DNA of 64,000 nt from Demequina iriomotensis. GTDB lineage: Bacteria > Actinomycetota > Actinomycetes > Actinomycetales > Demequinaceae. Where the stretch lies: positions 32,166 to 96,165 of the forward strand of contig NZ_BBME01000018.1 in NCBI RefSeq assembly GCF_000971395.1, given 5' to 3'. A program made the translations under genes and the position numbers. The notes beneath the pieces were generated by a model, which made no database searches, had not been told where the DNA came from, and saw nothing but the letters and a program-made list of their open reading frames with translations. Shown here in pieces: positions 61,158-64,000 of this stretch (within the stretch, counting starts at the first letter, position 1; each line of letters starts with the position of its first letter).

Positions 61158-62192
61158 CTACCTGGAGGCGGCCGCGTCGACGGGCCCGACGGTGCTCGCC
61201 CGGATGACGAGCTCGGGGACCAGACGGCGCTGCTCGTGCACATGCGGGTTCGTCACGCTGGAGCGCTCCTCTTCGAGGATCAGGCGGAGCGCCTCGGTCG
61301 CGATGGTGGTGCGCGGCTGCGCGACCGAGGTCAGCGGCACAGCGGCCGTCTTCGCGTAATCGATGTCGTCGTAGCCGACCAGCGCCACGTCGGTGGGAAC
61401 CCCGATCCCAGAGGCCTGGAGTTCAGCGAGGACACCGAGGGCCACCAGGTCGTTCGCGGCGAAGATCCCGTCTGGCCTGTCACGCGCGTCGAGGGCGGCG
61501 ATCCGCCGGCCGATCACGCGCCCTTGGTCCACCGTCAGGTCGGGAACCTCGAAGACGGTCATCAACGCTCCGGGGCACTCGTCTACCGCCCGCGAGACGC
61601 CCGCCAGCCTGTCGGTCACCTGCGCGAGGGGCCCGCCGACGAATGCGAGCCGACGCCGACCGAGCTCGACCAGGTGGCTTGCCGCAGCGTAGCCACCCGC
61701 CGTTCCATCGAGCGAGACCGAGCAGAACTGCTCACCATCAGCGTGCTCGTCGAGCAGCACGATCGGCATCCCTCGGCGATGAGCAGCCACGAGACCAGGA
61801 GTGACACCGCGCACAGGGGCCACGAGCAACCCCCGTGCACGCGACTCCTCGAACATGGTCAACAGGCGCGCCTCGCGGTCCGGGTCCTGGTCGCTGCTCG
61901 CGATCACCAGAGGCGATCCCTCGCCTTGTGCGAGCTCTTGCACCACGTGCGCCACATCCGCGAAGAACGGGTTCCCCACGTTGAGCACGAGCATGCCGAT
62001 GACGTCCGACCGCCCGCCACGGAGCTGGCGCGCGTGCGAGTTGGGGACGAACCCGAGCTCCTGGATGGCACGCTGCACCCGCTCCACATTCTCGGGGCTG
62101 ACCGTGGTCAGTCCGTTGACCACGTTGGACACCGTGCCCATCGACACTCCGGCCCGCTCGGCCACCTCGCGCACCCCGACCTTGCGCCCCAT
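61158..62192 (-). CDS. LacI-family transcriptional repressor
   Basis: A 344-residue regulator. The helix-turn-helix and hinge are in VGVREVAERAGVSMGTVSNVVNG and NSHARQLRGGRSDVIGMLV. The periplasmic-binding-like effector domain has NPFFADVAHVVQELA, FAANDLVALGVLAEL and VGYDDIDYAKTAAVPLTSVAQP. It lies directly upstream of the ABC-rhamnosidase operon on the same strand, with operator-like palindromes before the operon and before itself, so it probably controls both, released by an imported sugar. Confidence 0.93.
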   Translation of the reverse strand: MGRKVGVREVAERAGVSMGTVSNVVNGLTTVSPENVERVQRAIQELGFVPNSHARQLRGGRSDVIGMLVLNVGNPFFADVAHVVQELAQGEGSPLVIASSDQDPDREARLLTMFEESRARGLLVAPVRGVTPGLVAAHRRGMPIVLLDEHADGEQFCSVSLDGTAGGYAAASHLVELGRRRLAFVGGPLAQVTDRLAGVSRAVDECPGALMTVFEVPDLTVDQGRVIGRRIAALDARDRPDGIFAANDLVALGVLAELQASGIGVPTDVALVGYDDIDYAKTAAVPLTSVAQPRTTIATEALRLILEEERSSVTNPHVHEQRRLVPELVIRASTVGPVDAAASR

Positions 62193-62309
62193 CGAGCCCT
62201 CCCCGCTCTCCTATGGTCGACACTGCCGCCAGAAGCCAGCCGCCGACATCGTCATCGGCGACGCTGCCCGGTTGGGTCCGCGCGGCCTGCGACGATGCTA
62301 CACCGCAAA

Positions 62310-62321
62310 TGAACGCTTTCA
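62310..62321. promoter_or_regulatory. LacI-type operator (TGAACGCTTTCA)
   Basis: An even palindrome with GC centre, within AATGAACGCTTTCATC, 118 nt before the repressor start. It shares TGAACG--TTCA with the site at 60999. The surrounding 392-nt gap (62193-62584) holds no gene that I can support; ORFs there cross the terminator and the tRNA. Confidence 0.6.
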
Positions 62322-62546
62322 TCTTCTTTGGTCACCTAGTGCCACGATGACGATGCAGGACCGATCGGACCCGCGCCACAGGCCCCCGAGCGGCTGAACC
62401 GGCAGCAAGGAAGGCGCACATGGTGGACGCCGCGGTCAAGGCGGCGCCCGCGGCGGGTCCGGCTGTCGGGTGCGGGCGACAGGATCCTCCACGTGCCGTC
62501 GAGGTGGCGGCGAGCGGGGCCCGACCGCACCCGTCGAGACAGCGAG

Positions 62547-62575
62547 AAGGCCCCCGAGGAGTCCTCGGGGGCCTT
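62547..62575. terminator. Strong hairpin terminator of the tRNA-Leu gene
   Basis: AAGGCCCCCGAG and CTCGGGGGCCTT pair perfectly with a small loop. On the minus strand it begins 7 nt after the CCA end of tRNA-Leu, as expected for its terminator; the symmetric stem could also work on the plus strand (CCTTCTTC follows). Confidence 0.8.
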
Positions 62576-62581
62576 CTTCAG

Positions 62582-62668
62582 TGGTGCGCGAGGGGGGAGT
62601 TGAACCCCCACGCCCTTTCGGGCACACGGACCTGAACCGTGCGCGTCTGCCTATTCCGCCACTCGCGC
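62582..62668 (-). tRNA. tRNA-Leu(CAG)
   Basis: A class II tRNA of 87 nt including an encoded CCA. The acceptor arms GCGCGAG and CTCGCGC pair fully; the anticodon stem is CACGG/CCGTG around TTCAGGT, giving anticodon CAG for codon CUG. The long variable arm (GTGCCCGAAAGGGCGT) is typical of leucine tRNAs, and the T-loop GTTCAACTC is intact. Confidence 0.95.
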
Positions 62669-62711
62669 GCGCCGGGCAACTCTAGCACGAATCGGGCACG
62701 CCCCCGGACCA

Positions 62712-62739
62712 CCGGCGCACGGCGGGGACGATGCGCCGG
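62712..62739 (-). terminator. Hairpin downstream of the chemoreceptor gene
   Basis: CCGGCGCA (62712-62719) and TGCGCCGG (62732-62739) pair perfectly around a 12-nt loop, 5 nt after the stop at 62744. The loop and right arm contain a full GGGACGATGCG motif copy. Confidence 0.55.
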
Positions 62740-62743
62740 CGGG

Positions 62744-63934
62744 TCAGTTGCGGAACTCGGCCACGGTGCCGTGGAGCGAGGCCGCGAGCTCGGCGAGCTC
62801 GGCGACCGACGCATCGGCCTCGACGGTCACGTCCGCACCATGCGCTGCCGCCTCAGCGACCGCCGCGATCGAGCTCGCGATGCCGGCCGAGCCGGCCGCG
62901 GCCTCGGACACGCCGCGCGACATCTCGGCCGTGGTCGCGGTCTGCTCCTCCACGGCCGACGCGATGGTGAGCTGGAAGTCGTTGATCTGCTTCACGATGG
63001 CCGAGATCTCGCCGATCGCGTCAACCGCGCCGCCGGTGTCCTCCTGGATCGCCGACACCCGACGAGCGACCTCCTCGGTCGCCTTCGCCGTCTCCTGCGC
63101 CAGATCCTTCACCTCACCGGCCACGACGGCGAAGCCCTTGCCGGCCTCGCCGGCGCGGGCGGCCTCGATGGTGGCGTTCAGCGCCAGCAGGTTCGTCTGC
63201 TCGGCGATGCTGGAGATCACCTTGATGACCTCGCCGATCTCCTGCGAGGAGGCCCCGAGGCGACCGACCTTCTCCGTGGTCGACTCGGCCACCGAGGTGG
63301 CCTGCGCCGCGACGCGCGCGGCCTCGTTGGCGCTGTGGGAGATCTCCTTGATCGACGCGCCCATCTCGTCGGCGCCGTCCGCGACGGCCTGCACGCTGCG
63401 GTTGACCTCGTCGGCGGCCGTGGCGGCGCCGGAGGCGCGCTCCGATGCCACCCGCGAGCCCTGGGCCACCTGCGCGTTGGCCTCGGTGAGCGCCCGCGCC
63501 GAGTCGGCAAGCGTCTGCGCGGTGCTCTCGACGTGGTCGATGAGCGCGCGCAGCGAGGCGGACGTGACGTCGAGCGCGGCCGACATGTCGCCCAGCTCGT
63601 CGTTCGAGGTCACGCCGGCGGTCGCGTCGAGCTTGCCGTGCGCGGCCGCCTCGATGGTCGCGGTGAGGCGGCGCGTCGCGCGGGTGACGCGCGTCGCGAG
63701 GACCAGACCGATGGCCGAGGTGCCGGCCACGGCGCCGATGAGGACGGCGACGATGACGCCGCGCGCCCCGCCGATGCTCGCCTCGGGGTTCTCGGCGATC
63801 GCGGAGACCTCCGCCAGCGCGACGGCGCACACCGCGACGACGATGAGCACGCCGACGCCGAAGGCGCCGAGGATCTGCGCCATGAGCGGCACACGGGGTC
63901 CACGGCGCGGGGCGCCGACAGGAGCGGGATTCAT
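62744..63934 (-). CDS. Methyl-accepting chemotaxis protein with minimal extracellular loop
   Basis: A 396-residue receptor. Two membrane helices (about 19-43 and 57-79) are separated by only about 13 residues, so there is no periplasmic ligand domain. A HAMP segment (80-132) and a full signalling coiled coil follow, with the conserved tip [20 protein letters not shown] and [15 protein letters not shown], which bind CheA/CheW. It ends in [11 protein letters not shown] without a CheR-binding pentapeptide. ATG 63934 has a GGAGAG upstream. It implies a motile relative or chemosensory array encoded elsewhere. No supportable gene is seen from 63935 to 64000. Confidence 0.92.
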   Translation of the reverse strand: MNPAPVGAPRRGPRVPLMAQILGAFGVGVLIVVAVCAVALAEVSAIAENPEASIGGARGVIVAVLIGAVAGTSAIGLVLATRVTRATRRLTATIEAAAHGKLDATAGVTSNDELGDMSAALDVTSASLRALIDHVESTAQTLADSARALTEANAQVAQGSRVASERASGAATAADEVNRSVQAVADGADEMGASIKEISHSANEAARVAAQATSVAESTTEKVGRLGASSQEIGEVIKVISSIAEQTNLLALNATIEAARAGEAGKGFAVVAGEVKDLAQETAKATEEVARRVSAIQEDTGGAVDAIGEISAIVKQINDFQLTIASAVEEQTATTAEMSRGVSEAAAGSAGIASSIAAVAEAAAHGADVTVEADASVAELAELAASLHGTVAEFRN

Positions 63935-64000
63935 GTCTCTCCATCCTTGAGAGGTCGAGTGGGGACGCCGGCCCATCCGTGGACCGGGGTGTGAGGTCCT

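Noticed and set aside
62420..62635. A 71-codon plus-strand ORF with a purine-rich upstream sequence
   Set aside because: It reads through the strong hairpin at 62547 and into the tRNA-Leu gene.

Overview
The window is 64 kb of very GC-rich (about 73 % by eye) bacterial chromosome with dense, tightly packed genes. Near-exclusive G/C third codon positions, GTG starts, GTGA/ATGA overlaps, leaderless promoters, a DtxR/IdeR-type iron box, Streptomyces-style PHO-box repeats and TTGTCCACA-type DnaA boxes all point to an actinobacterium. The gene content (CUT1 sugar uptake without its own ATPase, a MoxR/DUF58/FHA/PP2C/kinase locus, one chemoreceptor) suits Micrococcales, for example a Demequinaceae- or Cellulomonadaceae-like organism. 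The family assignment is a guess. There is no rRNA, phage, IS element or CRISPR array; one tRNA-Leu(CAG) is present.

Layout. 1-9.7 kb: end of an iron-regulated siderophore-interacting protein, acetyltransferases, a secreted DUF2202 protein with a two-component system, an apparently inactive phosphotransferase-fold protein, a lipoprotein, a KhtTU-type K+/H+ antiporter pair, an MFS carrier and a solitary AbiEi-like antitoxin. 10-18 kb: VOC protein, lone pilin-like protein, metE, metF, OsmC, DNA glycosylase tag flanked by DnaA boxes, and gcvT-gcvH-mutT. 18.2-33.4 kb: one co-oriented locus of eight genes, nearly all with overlapping ends: Ser/Thr kinase, 1,969-residue Ig-like/FnIII surface protein, MoxR ATPase, DUF58, inactive transglutaminase, FHA membrane protein, PP2C phosphatase and a tail-anchored protein with two TRLSxRR motifs. 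33.5-43.1 kb: gcvP, a repeat-rich 600-bp gap, and sugar/polysaccharide genes (GT2, flippase-like protein, epimerase, GT4, rmlB, rmlA). 43-54 kb: glycogen phosphorylase, animal-type haem peroxidase, low-Mr phosphatase, S4 protein, threonine aldolase, YchJ-like protein, a Pho-boxed Pit phosphate transporter, and an oxidoreductase followed by an exported sugar-isomerase-like protein. 54.9-62.3 kb: an alpha-L-rhamnosidase/ABC importer operon with its LacI regulator and shared operator-like sites. The window ends with the tRNA and a chemoreceptor.

Working together. The kinase locus looks like a phospho-signalling module (kinase, phosphatase, FHA reader, candidate phospho-Thr motifs) built around a giant anchored extracellular protein and a MoxR-DUF58 pair. 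The LacI operon is a self-contained glycoside uptake-and-hydrolysis unit. Methionine (metE, metF) and glycine (gcvT, gcvH, gcvP) one-carbon genes lie close together but in separate transcription units.

Unexplained structure. (1) The octamer GACGATGC/GCATCGTC, often extended to GGGACGATGCG, occurs roughly 55 times against about 2 expected, in genes and in gaps. (2) Several gaps hold large imperfect palindromes built from inverted short repeats, in three sequence families that resemble REP/BIME elements. (3) At least twelve genes start 6-7 nt after a TAnnnT or CAGACT -10 element, so they are probably read from leaderless mRNAs; one of these is a 17-codon leader ORF overlapping the kinase start.
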